From: Fictibacillus sp. FJAT-27399
GTDB lineage: Bacteria > Bacillota > Bacilli > Bacillales > Fictibacillaceae
Direction: 5' to 3'
DNA length: 55,864 nt
Assembly (NCBI RefSeq): GCF_001510655.1
Contig: NZ_LMVC01000010.1
Span: 1 to 55,864 of the forward strand
This document shows, in pieces, positions 48,205-55,864 of the stretch. The position numbers and the translations under genes are program-made. The notes below the pieces were generated by a model, which saw nothing but the letters and a program-made list of their open reading frames with translations, searched no databases and had not been told where the DNA came from. Position 1 is the first letter of the stretch; each line of letters starts with the position of its first letter.

Positions 48205-48466
48205 GATATACAGCGCCTCCTTCCTTGATCAAGTGTTCCTTCTCTTTCTTCGTCATTCTTTTTATTCGGTATTCTGCTTTCATCGCATCTTCTTTAGTTG
48301 GAAAATCAGCGGAGAAAACAAGCTGCAGCGGAGCTCTCCCTCTTGTGTACTTTGCTCCCTTTCCTGATTCATGAGCCAGTACCCGCTTTTCCAGGTTATT
48401 GGTATAGCCGGTATAGAGGGTATCATCAATGCACTTCAGAATATAAACATAAAATTTATTTTCCAT
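48170..48466 (-). CDS. yazA: GIY-YIG domain protein YazA
   Basis: A 98-residue single-domain member of the UPF0213 GIY-YIG group: [37 protein letters not shown] holds the YVY...YTG core and the catalytic Arg. The nuclease fold is clear, but the substrate is unknown. It overlaps trmN6 by 11 bases and rsmI by 35, so the three are translationally coupled, as in B. subtilis. Confidence 0.94.
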   Translation of the reverse strand: MENKFYVYILKCIDDTLYTGYTNNLEKRVLAHESGKGAKYTRGRAPLQLVFSADFPTKEDAMKAEYRIKRMTKKEKEHLIKEGGAVYHVAAEQLSERS

Positions 48467-49199
48467 AGAAGACCTTCTTCAATTCTTCCGTATATTGCCC
48501 GTCTTCTCCATACACGGTCAGCGGGGGGAGAATATGAAGATCAGGCTTGCCGTCCTTCATTCCCTCGACAAGAAGCATGTTCGCCTCACCGCCTTGCTTT
48601 GGATAAACAAACTGCAGCCTTTTGGGCTCAAGCCTATATTTTCTCATCAGGCTCAATATATCCATCAGCCGCTGAGGACGGTGGACGAACGCAGCTTTAC
48701 CTCCCTGCTTTACCAGCTTGCTGCTCACTGAGATCACATCTTCAAGTGTACAATGGATCTCGTGCCTGGCTACCGCCAAATGAGGGTTCTCATTATAATC
48801 TTTTTCATTTACCGAGGAAAAATACGGCGGATTGCACACAACCGTATCAAACTTTCCTGTACCAAGCTTTCCAGGAAGATTGATGATGTTGTCTGTCAGT
48901 ATTGAAACCTGATCCTGCATCCCATTAACTTCCACGCTACGGCCGGCCATATCACTCAGCCGTTCCTGAATCTCTACTCCTGTGATGGCAGCCTTCGAAC
49001 GCTGTGTCAATAACAAGGCGACGGCTCCGTTTCCTGTGCAAAGATCGATAATGTTTCCCTTTTGAATGGGTACGTAGGCAAACCTGCTCAGCAGTACGGC
49101 ATCCAGAGAAAAAGAAAAGACGGATGGGCTCTGTATGATTTTCAAAGATTCATCAACTAGATAGTCTAACCGTTCGTCTCCTTTTAACAGGTTTTCCAT
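48456..49199 (-). CDS. yabB: tRNA(Val) m6A37 methyltransferase TrmN6-like (YabB)
   Basis: A 247-residue SAM-dependent methyltransferase: [22 protein letters not shown] is the SAM motif, [18 protein letters not shown] follows, and [10 protein letters not shown] is the NPPY catalytic motif for N6-adenine methylation. It resembles TrmN6 (YfiC), which modifies A37 of tRNA-Val; the substrate is inferred by family. It overlaps yazA and follows a ~145-base gap after yabA. Confidence 0.93.
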   Translation of the reverse strand: MENLLKGDERLDYLVDESLKIIQSPSVFSFSLDAVLLSRFAYVPIQKGNIIDLCTGNGAVALLLTQRSKAAITGVEIQERLSDMAGRSVEVNGMQDQVSILTDNIINLPGKLGTGKFDTVVCNPPYFSSVNEKDYNENPHLAVARHEIHCTLEDVISVSSKLVKQGGKAAFVHRPQRLMDILSLMRKYRLEPKRLQFVYPKQGGEANMLLVEGMKDGKPDLHILPPLTVYGEDGQYTEELKKVFYGK

Positions 49200-49311
49200 T
49201 TCATCACTCTTTCTGCTTCACTTTTTTTCTTGGCTTTGTTAAAGCATATTGCTGATTTAATCACACCTGCTCAAAATCAACAACATTGACGAACAGAGTT
49301 TTTCTTTAAAC

Positions 49312-49346
49312 ACAGAAAAGAGTCTTCCCCTTTGGAAAGACTCTTT
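49312..49346 (-). terminator. Terminator overlapping the yabA stop
   Basis: AAAGAGTCTT and AAGACTCTTT arms around CCCCTTTGGA, with a T-rich tail on the minus strand, starting at the yabA stop codon. Confidence 0.88.
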
Positions 49347-49698
49347 ATTTTTTATTAAGAAATGACAGACAGAACAGGCAGTCGCCCTCTGTTCGCACAC
49401 TTCCATAATGAAGATTGCAAATATGAAATCCTTCTTGATACAGCCTGGCCAGGTTGTCATAGCCTTCCCCGATATCTGCCGATTCTTGTGGCAATGGCCG
49501 CTTTTTAACAGAGGAGTTGGATCCTTTTTTTTCCTGTGGCTTCAGAGCACTTCGCAAATTGTAATTTTCCATTTGCAGGTTGTGATTCTGTTCCAATAAG
49601 GCGACAAGGTCTGCTTTTAAGTCTCCAATTTGTTCCGTTAAAGCTGCCAATTGCTGCTCCATATGGGTCACCCGGGAAAAAATCTGATCTTTCTCCAC
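49345..49698 (-). CDS. yabA: Replication initiation control protein YabA
   Basis: A 117-residue regulator that bridges DnaA and DnaN to limit initiation. An N-terminal leucine-zipper coiled coil ([36 protein letters not shown] in blocks, residues 10-50) forms a tetramer. A basic linker follows, then a C-terminal zinc-binding domain with CNLHYGSVR and DCLFCLSF. Length matches B. subtilis. It follows ricT by 15 bases and ends the csfB-to-yabA series with a terminator. Confidence 0.96.
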   Translation of the reverse strand: MEKDQIFSRVTHMEQQLAALTEQIGDLKADLVALLEQNHNLQMENYNLRSALKPQEKKGSNSSVKKRPLPQESADIGEGYDNLARLYQEGFHICNLHYGSVRTEGDCLFCLSFLNKK

Positions 49699-49713
49699 GT
49701 GCTTTCCACCTCG

Positions 49714-50541
49714 TTATTCTGTAGCTTGCGTAAATAATTCCTTTTCTTTCATGAGCTCTTCAATTGTATATTCCGTTACTTTTTCAAGTTCCGGCAGTTC
49801 GACCTGTACAAGTTTCTCGAGCATATTCAATCCAACAACGCGACCTCTTCCATCTGGAGTGGCGATATGTTCACCCACATCTGGAAGCTCTCTTTTGACT
49901 TCTTCATAATAATCGTTTTCGTATTTTAAACAGCACATTAAACGGCCGCATAATCCAGAAATCTTTGCGGGGTTAAGCGATAGATTCTGGTCTTTGGCCA
50001 TTTTAATTGATACGGGTTCAAAATCACCAAGAAAAGTGGAACAGCACAGCATTCTTCCGCATGGGCCGATGCCTCCAAGCATTTTTGCTTCATCACGGAC
50101 TCCGATTTGCCGAAGCTCGATCCGCGTCCGAAAAATGGAAGCGAGATCTTTAACCAGTTCCCTAAAATCGATGCGTCCATCTGCAGTGAAATAAAAAATG
50201 ACTTTATTTCGGTCAAAGGTATATTCGACATCTACCAATTTCATGTCAAGCTTATGCTCGGTTATCTTTTCCGTACACAGTTCAAAAGCATTTTGGGCAG
50301 CTTTTTTGTTTTCATCTACCGCAAGTGTATCTTTCTCGTTTGCGCTTCTTACTACCTTTTTTAAAGGAAGTACAACATCATTCTCCCCAACTTGCTTCTT
50401 GTCTATGACGACTTTTCCGTACTCAATTCCGCGCGCTGTTTCAACAATTACGAATGTATCCTTTATGATATCAAGGTCGCCAGGATCGAAATAGTATATT
50501 TTTCCCGCTTTTTTAAAACGGACTCCGACTACTTCATACAC
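49714..50541 (-). CDS. ricT: PSP1-domain protein RicT (YaaT)
   Basis: A 275-residue PSP1-domain protein that forms the RicAFT complex with YlbF and YmcA, which promotes mRNA processing by RNase Y and Spo0A phosphorylation. Cysteine-rich pairs CGRMLCCSTF and CGRLMCCLKYEND (around residues 160-210) are the iron-sulfur ligands known for the complex. Length equals the B. subtilis protein. It starts six bases after holB. Confidence 0.96.
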   Translation of the reverse strand: MYEVVGVRFKKAGKIYYFDPGDLDIIKDTFVIVETARGIEYGKVVIDKKQVGENDVVLPLKKVVRSANEKDTLAVDENKKAAQNAFELCTEKITEHKLDMKLVDVEYTFDRNKVIFYFTADGRIDFRELVKDLASIFRTRIELRQIGVRDEAKMLGGIGPCGRMLCCSTFLGDFEPVSIKMAKDQNLSLNPAKISGLCGRLMCCLKYENDYYEEVKRELPDVGEHIATPDGRGRVVGLNMLEKLVQVELPELEKVTEYTIEELMKEKELFTQATE

Positions 50542-50547
50542 AGGCTT

Positions 50548-51543
50548 TTATCCCTCCCGTAATCGTAACACCAGCTGCTCCATCAGGAGCTGGGGGTTTA
50601 CGTTTGCACCTAGACGTTGCTTGGCTGTTAAGATAGCCAGCATTTTCTCACTGATTCTTTTCTGTGAGGTATGTAGAGCTTGCTGCTCTAACGCTTGCCG
50701 CTGATCGACAAATACCAGGTGCTCCGGCTCTGAAAGCTGTATAAATAAAAGATCTTTGTACCAGATCAGTAAAAGGCTTAATGCATTGTCGAGTTGATCT
50801 TTTTCCTTAAAAAACGACAACCAGTTATCCTGTAATGAAACAAATACCTGGCTGGGACGAGTTTTCAACTCTTCTGTTAATTGTATCACTTTGTCTCGTG
50901 CTTGTGCAAACCACTCTTGCCTACAAATTTCGAGTGCTTCTGACTTATCACTCGTTAATGCAGCTGCCATAGCAGCCATAGGCAAAGAGATATCTTCTTC
51001 CTGCAAAGATTTCATAAGCTGTTCAGGCGGAAGAGGAGAAAAGGAAACAACCTGAGACCTGGAAAGAATGGTCTCCAGCAGACGATGCACCTGTTCTGTC
51101 AATAAAAAGGCGATCGTGGATGACGTCGGTTCTTCCAAAAATTTAAGCAGGCTGTTTGCGGCCTGTACCGTCATACGATCGGCATGTTCAACAATGTATA
51201 CTTTTTTATCTGATTCCATTCCATGATAAGCAAATTCCTTTTGCAGACCGCGGATTTGATCAATTTTAATGGATTGCCCTTCAGGCTGGACGATATGAAC
51301 GTCCGGATGGTTTCCTGAGTCGATCCTCTTACAATCCTTACATACTCCGCATGGTTCAACACTTGTTGTTTCCCTGCACAAAAATGTTTTTGCGATCTGC
51401 AGGGCCATATCCATTTTTCCTGTTCCATGACCCCCCTCAAACACATAAGCATGAGCGAGACGATCCTTCTTAACACTATTCGTTAACGTTTTTACAACTC
51501 TTGGCTGCCGTTCACTTAATTGTTCCCAGCTCATTTTTTCCAC
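50548..51543 (-). CDS. holB: DNA polymerase III delta' subunit
   Basis: A 331-residue clamp-loader subunit. The P-loop-like EGGHGTGKMDMALQIA near residue 40 is followed by a zinc cysteine set CRETTSVEPCGVCKDC, then ADRMTVQAANSLLKFLEEP and an SRC-equivalent LSRSQVV. It loads the beta clamp with DnaX and HolA. The start abuts the yaaR stop with no gap. Similar to the AAA+ modules of DnaX, but length and context identify HolB. Confidence 0.95.
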   Translation of the reverse strand: MEKMSWEQLSERQPRVVKTLTNSVKKDRLAHAYVFEGGHGTGKMDMALQIAKTFLCRETTSVEPCGVCKDCKRIDSGNHPDVHIVQPEGQSIKIDQIRGLQKEFAYHGMESDKKVYIVEHADRMTVQAANSLLKFLEEPTSSTIAFLLTEQVHRLLETILSRSQVVSFSPLPPEQLMKSLQEEDISLPMAAMAAALTSDKSEALEICRQEWFAQARDKVIQLTEELKTRPSQVFVSLQDNWLSFFKEKDQLDNALSLLLIWYKDLLFIQLSEPEHLVFVDQRQALEQQALHTSQKRISEKMLAILTAKQRLGANVNPQLLMEQLVLRLREG

Positions 51544-51984
51544 CTACATATACAGATTAATCAAAAGACCTTTGACTTCACCGATCTTATCGAGCAGGCC
51601 GATTGATTTTTCTTCCTTTTTTAACATCAAATCTGTCATTTCCAGAAGCTTCGTATCTACTTCTTGGACAAGTCTCGTGGTCTGCTGCCTTCCCTGGCTG
51701 TTCCAGCCGCGGCTATGTTTCAGATTCATGCCAAAATCAACAGCTTCTTTTACAAAACGCTGCACAAGCTGTTTATACTGATTAAAATCTCTCATGGTCT
51801 GATACTGAGCAAGCCGCTGCCCCTGCTTCTCTACGTCCTTAAAAAGAGTGCCGAGCTGATCGGACTGCAGCTTTTCCTGATGGCTCGTAACAGCTTCTCC
51901 AAAAGCATGTCCGCTTTTTCCGCTGAGCTTTCCTTCTTTTTGTTTCGTATCGATTAAAGGGCGGGGATCTTGGCCAATTTTCAT
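51544..51984 (-). CDS. yaaR: DUF327 protein YaaR
   Basis: A 146-residue, mostly helical, charged protein of the YaaR/DUF327 family. Function is unknown. The middle contains FVKEAVDFGMNLKHSRGWNSQGRQQTTRLVQEVDTKLLEMTD in successive blocks, the most conserved part. It has no signal peptide or membrane segment. Placed between darA and holB in Bacillaceae generally; the zero-base junction with holB implies cotranscription. Confidence 0.93.
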   Translation of the reverse strand: MKIGQDPRPLIDTKQKEGKLSGKSGHAFGEAVTSHQEKLQSDQLGTLFKDVEKQGQRLAQYQTMRDFNQYKQLVQRFVKEAVDFGMNLKHSRGWNSQGRQQTTRLVQEVDTKLLEMTDLMLKKEEKSIGLLDKIGEVKGLLINLYM

Positions 51985-52002
51985 TTTGATTCCTCCGTTA
52001 TT

Positions 52003-52996
<994 letters not shown>

Positions 52997-52998
52997 GT

Positions 52999-54441
52999 CT
53001 ATTCTTCCTTCTGTTCAGCATATACGTTTATTTTTTTGCCTTGGCCGCCCTGAAAACGGGCGCCATGCTCTAATAGATATTGATAGTTTTTCACCAGTTC
53101 ATCAGTAATTCGTTCTCCCTTGGCAATCAAAGGAATGCCAGGCGGATATGGAATAACAGACTGGGCAGCTATGTGTCCGGAAGAGTGGGATATCCATATC
53201 TCTGCACTCTCCATCTTAAGCATCTCTTTATAGCTTACTGCAAGGGCGCTGATGCCTGTCTCTTCCCTCTGCAAAGGGATGCGAGAATGTTCCTTGTGAA
53301 ACATCCCGTCTGACAGGGCACCTTGAATGGTTTCAATCAATGCGCTGAGATTCGGTATCCTTCCAAGGGGCAGAACAAACAGGACATTCATGGGATCTGC
53401 GAGTTCCGTAAAAATCCCCTTCTCCTCTAACTTCTCCTGCAGCTCATATCCGGTAAGACCCGTCGTGCTCTGTACGGTAACTTTTAGAGGGTCCATCAGA
53501 CAGCCGGCAGAAGCCGGCAGCACATTTAGTTGAGGAATACGGTTCAGAGCTTTGCGGAAATGATCACCATCTTTTTTTATTTCATTAAAATCCCTTCGAG
53601 TCAGGCTGGCTAAATAGGCTCTGGCTAAATCCAGCGAGGCCATGATGGGATAAGATGGCGAACTGGATTGAAGGGCTTGTAAATAATGTTTTACCCTCTT
53701 TTCATCAATACGAAAACTGTTGAAATGCAAGTACGCACCCATGGTCATAGCAGGCAGTGTTTTATGAGCAGAATGAACAACCATGTCAGCTCCAGCTTCA
53801 AGAGCACTTTCGGGAAACTGCCCATCCCGTCCAAAGTGGGCTCCATGGGCCTCATCCACCAGTACAACCAGTCCGTTCTCGTGCAAATAAGGAATTATTT
53901 CCTTAAGATCCACCGACATTCCATAATAGTTGGGGTTAGTCAGCATAATCCCTTTGGCTGCCGGAAACTTCCTTACACCTTCTTTTACCACTTCAAGAGT
54001 AAGACCAGTGGCAAACTGGCCAACCGGATCGATGCCCGGTGAGAGAAACACCGGCCGCAGCCCTGCCAGCTCAAGCCCGTTTAAGACAGACTTATGGCAA
54101 TTGCGCTGAACGAACACTACATCATTCTCTTGAAAAGCGGACAAAAGCATGACCAGGTTTCCCGCTGTACTTCCTCCCACTAAAAAATAACTGGAATTAA
54201 CGCCATACAAGGAAGCCGTCAACGCTTGCGCCTCCTGAATGGCTTCAGATGGTTCATGCAGATCATCCAGTCCAGTCAGCTCTGTCACATCTATAGGAAG
54301 AACTGAGGCAAAGGCTTTGTTTTGTTTGCCGCCAAAACCGATGGCTCCATTTTTATGACCCGGAACATGAAAGGACCATTTTGTTTTATGGCTATGCCGT
54401 ATGAGGGCATCATATAAGGGGGTTCTTTGTTCATTTATCAT
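52999..54441 (-). CDS. yaaO: Orn/Lys/Arg decarboxylase-family protein YaaO
   Basis: A 480-residue fold-type I PLP enzyme of the short group I decarboxylase family (like SpeA of Bacillus). SYFLVGGSTAGNLVMLLSAF, VLVDEAHGAHFGRDGQFP and VVHSAHKTLPAMTMGAYLHF with the PLP lysine are clear. The C-terminal domain with YPPGIPLIAKGE is the family signature. Substrate (arginine, lysine or ornithine) cannot be told. The ATG at 54441 is preceded by AAAGGA; a TTG lies two codons earlier. Next to tmk as in B. subtilis, but xpaC and yaaN, which there lie between csfB and yaaO, are missing. Confidence 0.94.
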   Translation of the reverse strand: MINEQRTPLYDALIRHSHKTKWSFHVPGHKNGAIGFGGKQNKAFASVLPIDVTELTGLDDLHEPSEAIQEAQALTASLYGVNSSYFLVGGSTAGNLVMLLSAFQENDVVFVQRNCHKSVLNGLELAGLRPVFLSPGIDPVGQFATGLTLEVVKEGVRKFPAAKGIMLTNPNYYGMSVDLKEIIPYLHENGLVVLVDEAHGAHFGRDGQFPESALEAGADMVVHSAHKTLPAMTMGAYLHFNSFRIDEKRVKHYLQALQSSSPSYPIMASLDLARAYLASLTRRDFNEIKKDGDHFRKALNRIPQLNVLPASAGCLMDPLKVTVQSTTGLTGYELQEKLEEKGIFTELADPMNVLFVLPLGRIPNLSALIETIQGALSDGMFHKEHSRIPLQREETGISALAVSYKEMLKMESAEIWISHSSGHIAAQSVIPYPPGIPLIAKGERITDELVKNYQYLLEHGARFQGGQGKKINVYAEQKEE

Positions 54442-54522
54442 GTGCAATCCTTTTTTCTTGCATGAAGTTACGTTTATCCTTCTATTTTAGCATACCTCAA
54501 ACCTCTCTGCTTTTCGCTCCAA

Positions 54523-54551
54523 AGAGAAAAACAGGCCATGTTGGCCTGTTT
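54523..54551 (-). terminator. Terminator overlapping the csfB stop
   Basis: AAACAGGCC/GGCCTGTTT stem (54529-54537 and 54543-54551) followed by T residues on the minus strand; the stem ends at the csfB stop. Confidence 0.85.
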
Positions 54552-54748
54552 TATAAAGAAGAATTAACTAATTTTAGTTTTCTTAATTGATTTAAATAGT
54601 GTTTGTAATACTCGTCATTGGTTTCAGCAGAAACTATTTTTTTCTCGCAGTCCATACAAATGTATTGATGTAAAATATGAATACCGGTCTGCTTATGCTC
54701 CTCGCATATTAAACACATTTCCCCTGTTGGTTTCAATGATGATTTCAT
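54551..54748 (-). CDS. csfB: Anti-sigma factor Gin (CsfB)
   Basis: A 65-residue zinc-binding protein with MCLICEEH and ICMDCEKK, two CxxC pairs near residues 12-34 that bind zinc, followed by a charged helix. Gin inhibits sigma-G (and sigma-E) so that late forespore genes are not expressed too early. GGAGG lies nine bases before the ATG at 54748; another ATG at 54754 is only three bases away. A consensus sigma-F promoter lies upstream. It is in the usual place next to the rRNA operon end. Confidence 0.94.
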   Translation of the reverse strand: MKSSLKPTGEMCLICEEHKQTGIHILHQYICMDCEKKIVSAETNDEYYKHYLNQLRKLKLVNSSL

Positions 54749-54770
54749 TTTCATCCACCTCCATTACTTC

Positions 54771-54799
54771 ATTCTTTCCAGAGTTCCTCCGCTCTATAC
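54771..54799 (-). promoter_or_regulatory. Sigma-F promoter of csfB
   Basis: GTATA (54795-54799), 15 bp, GGAAAGAAT (54771-54779) on the minus strand fit the sigma-F consensus (GTATA, then GGnnAnAnT) at every defined position, 22 bases before csfB. Confidence 0.85.
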
Positions 54800-54994
54800 T
54801 CTCGTACCTTATTAATCTTCGTTTCTGTTTAGGCTCTAGTTCAATGTATGTGAAACAGAATTTGTTCGTGTCTGTCTTGGAAAATTAAAGCCTTCCCGGC
54901 CGATTCAGTGAAATAAATGTTCTATGCTCGAAGAACAAGATGGTAAAAGTAGTGGCTTCTGACTGAATGATTGGATTCCGCTGGCTAAATGATT
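54800..54994. other. Gene-free stretch upstream of csfB
   Basis: About 195 bases between the csfB promoter and the left 21-bp array. I see no gene, strong promoter or hairpin; the short perfect repeat TGTTCT...AGAACA (about 54919-54935) is the only local structure. Confidence 0.5.
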
Positions 54995-55110
54995 GTTACT
55001 TGCGGGTTTGTACGGTTTTCATGCGGCTTTGTCCCTTTTACGTGCGACTTTGAAGGGTTTACATGCGGGAATGGAGACTTTACGTGCGACTTTTCAGCCT
55101 TTCATGCCAA
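54995..55110. repeat. 21-bp-spaced repeat array, left (diverged)
   Basis: Six units with the core TTAC(T/G/A)TGCG; the TGCG of successive units starts at 55001, 55022, 55043, 55064 and 55085, exactly 21 bases apart. A last unit with TGCC is at 55105. The 10-11 bases between cores differ in every unit. It lies 34 bases past the terminator of the left 5S gene (transcription order). Function unknown. Confidence 0.85.
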
Positions 55111-55137
55111 ACCCCTCATTGTCATAAAAAAGAACAT

Positions 55138-55174
55138 ACAAAAAAGCACTGCTGAAATCAATCCAACAGTGCTT
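55138..55174 (-). terminator. Terminator after the left 5S gene
   Basis: AAGCACTG/CAGTGCTT stem (55144-55151 and 55167-55174) with a T run on the minus strand; nearly identical to the terminator at 55636-55672. Confidence 0.9.
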
Positions 55175-55181
55175 CGTTCAT

Positions 55182-55298
55182 GCCCGGCAACGTCCTACTT
55201 ATACAGGGGAAAGCCCCCACTCCCATCGGCGCTGAAGGGCTTAACTTCCGTGTTCGGTATGGGAACGGATGTGACCTCTTCGCTATCGCTCACCACCG
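55182..55298 (-). rRNA. 5S rRNA, second divergent copy
   Basis: Aligns over its full length with the 5S gene at 55680-55795 (the core GAAGAGGTCACA...CCGTTCCCATACCGAACACGG is intact), but has about a dozen differences, including one extra base near the 5' end (TGGTGAGCG against TGGTGGCG). The terminal helix can still pair (GGTGG with TTGCC). No 16S/23S or clear promoter precedes it. It may be a functional extra 5S fed by readthrough, or a decaying copy. Confidence 0.75.
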
Positions 55299-55493
55299 AA
55301 TATCCCTTGCTCTGAGCACGACCCAGGCGGCGATATGCAAACCACCTTATTTGGTTGATCCCTCGATGGTTTTAGGAAAAATAGAACAAGTAATTAGTTT
55401 GTATAGGCTTTATTTTTTCGTTTTCTCTTTGAAAATCATCTTTTTGTGGCTAATGGATACGGTTTCGAAGGTTCTGCTTTGTTGTCCGGGAGC
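55299..55493. other. Gene-free stretch between left 5S and right array
   Basis: About 195 bases. A short inverted repeat AACCACC...GGTTGAT lies at 55339-55357. No 23S-like sequence, clear promoter or protein gene is seen, so the sequence ahead of the second 5S is not a copied 23S-5S spacer. Confidence 0.5.
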
Positions 55494-55610
55494 GTTACTT
55501 GCGGTTTTTGTGGGTTTACTTGCGAAACCGGCTCATTTACTTGCGGTTCGACAGCGTTTACTTGCGATTTCACAGCCGTTACTTGCGATTCGACAAGGTT
55601 TACTTGCCTA
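55494..55610. repeat. 21-bp-spaced repeat array, right (uniform)
   Basis: Six units with the core TTACTTGCG; TGCG/TGCC starts at 55500, 55521, 55542, 55563, 55584 and 55605, always exactly 21 bases apart (minus-strand core CGCAAGTAA). The remaining 11-12 bases vary between units. The last unit has TGCC, as in the left array. It begins 26 bases past the terminator of the rRNA operon. Function unknown. Confidence 0.9.
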
Positions 55611-55635
55611 TCACGTCATTTTCATAAAAGAACAT

Positions 55636-55672
55636 ACAAAAAAGCACTGCTGGAATCAATCCAACAGTGCTT
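55636..55672 (-). terminator. Terminator of the rRNA operon
   Basis: AAGCACTG/CAGTGCTT stem (55642-55649 and 55665-55672) with TTTTTT on the minus strand, eight bases past the 5S gene. Confidence 0.93.
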
Positions 55673-55679
55673 CAATCGT

Positions 55680-55795
55680 GCCTGGCAACGTCCTACTCTT
55701 ACAGGGGGAAGCCCCCAACTACCATCGGCGCTGAAGAGCTTAACTTCCGTGTTCGGTATGGGAACGGGTGTGACCTCTTCGCTATCGCCACCAGA
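55680..55795 (-). rRNA. 5S ribosomal RNA (end of an rRNA operon)
   Basis: 116 nt, minus strand: begins TCTGGTGGCGATAGCGAAGA, contains the conserved loops, and ends GGACGTTGCCAGGC; the ends pair as CTGGTGGC with GTTGCCAG. It is followed by a terminator and preceded by a normal 23S-5S spacer, so it is the last gene of an operon whose 23S lies to the right of the window. Confidence 0.96.
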
Positions 55796-55864
55796 CATAG
55801 GTAGGTTTTTCAACCTATTTTGAGGTATATTCCCTCAAAACTAGATAACTTTTCATCCAAACTT
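55796..55864 (-). other. 23S-5S intergenic spacer (to window edge)
   Basis: Contains GAGGGAATATACCTC and the hairpin AGGTTGAAAAACCT on the minus strand, upstream of the 5S gene; typical rRNA spacer with processing structures. The 23S gene itself is outside the window. Confidence 0.7.

Noticed and set aside
54989-55315. Open frame on the plus strand with a heptapeptide repeat (FTCDFEG-like), and a similar one at 55446-55823
   Set aside because: The repeat follows automatically from the 21-bp pitch, the frames run through terminators and antisense to 5S rRNA, no ribosome-binding site is evident and the two proteins share little beyond the repeat.
54995-55610. CRISPR array
   Set aside because: Units are 21 bases with only ~9 constant bases; CRISPR repeats and spacers are both longer, and no cas genes are present.
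55494-55610. Spo0A boxes inside the 21-bp array (TTCGACA in two units)
   Set aside because: Present in only two of six units and absent from the left array; the variable filler probably matches by chance.

Overview
The window is a near-origin core block of a low-to-medium GC, endospore-forming Firmicute of the Bacillaceae. Gene content and order are essentially those of Bacillus subtilis from the 3' end of one rRNA operon (csfB side) to the 5' end of the next (lysS side), shown in reverse, so almost every gene is on the minus strand. abrB is the only protein gene on the plus strand. Sporulation genes (csfB, yabG, sspF, spoVG, fin, spoVT, yabP, yabQ, spoIIE, yabT) rule out a non-spore-former. 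The genus cannot be fixed from this sequence; a Fictibacillus-like bacillus is a guess.

Layout, in the direction of transcription (right to left): 55864-54985 is the tail of an rRNA operon, with a normal 5S gene and then a second, divergent 5S module. Each is followed by an intrinsic terminator and an array of short repeats with 21-bp spacing. 54750-47317 carries csfB, a YaaO-type decarboxylase, tmk, darA, yaaR, holB, ricT, yabA, trmN6, yazA and rsmI. 47272-46398 is abrB and the divergent abrB/metS control region. 46397-39533 is metS, tatD, yabE, rnmV, ksgA and yabG. 39320-31229 is veg, sspF, ispE, purR, yabJ, spoVG, glmU, prs, ctc, pth and fin. 31068-20427 is mfd, spoVT, a SpoVB-type flippase, yabN(mazG), an HU gene, rqcP, yabP, yabQ, divIC and yabR. 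20035-19809 holds tRNA-Met and tRNA-Glu. 19617-11298 is spoIIE, yabS, yabT, tilS, hpt and ftsH. 11221-376 is coaX, hslO, cysK, the folate operon (pabB-pabA-pabC-folP-folB-folK-yazB-dusB), a GreA/GreB-like gene and lysS. Positions 285-1 hold tandem rRNA promoters, the leader and the first bases of a 16S gene.

The genes combine essential housekeeping (aminoacyl-tRNA synthetases, PRPP, UDP-GlcNAc, folate, cysteine, tRNA/rRNA modification, DNA replication and repair) with sporulation switches. The control DNA is well preserved. I can read a 22-bp-spaced spoIIE promoter with a Spo0A box over its -35, a TRAP-like triplet array at the pabA ribosome-binding site, a consensus sigma-F promoter for csfB, a sigma-G-like promoter for fin, a sigma-H-like spoVG promoter below an AT-rich box, inverted PurBox-like sites at purR, and two tandem pairs of Spo0A boxes in the abrB/metS interval.

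The least explained parts are intergenic: (1) two six-unit 21-bp arrays downstream of the 5S genes; (2) a family of about 120-bp hairpin repeats, present twice as 2.2 tandem copies, whose stems differ in sequence but keep pairing; (3) a pair of inverted ~225-bp structured repeats; (4) a long metS leader ending in a terminator-like hairpin. No insertion sequence, prophage or CRISPR array was seen. Compared with B. subtilis (from memory) xpaC-yaaN and yacD are absent, and an HU gene and a GreA/GreB-like gene are extra.
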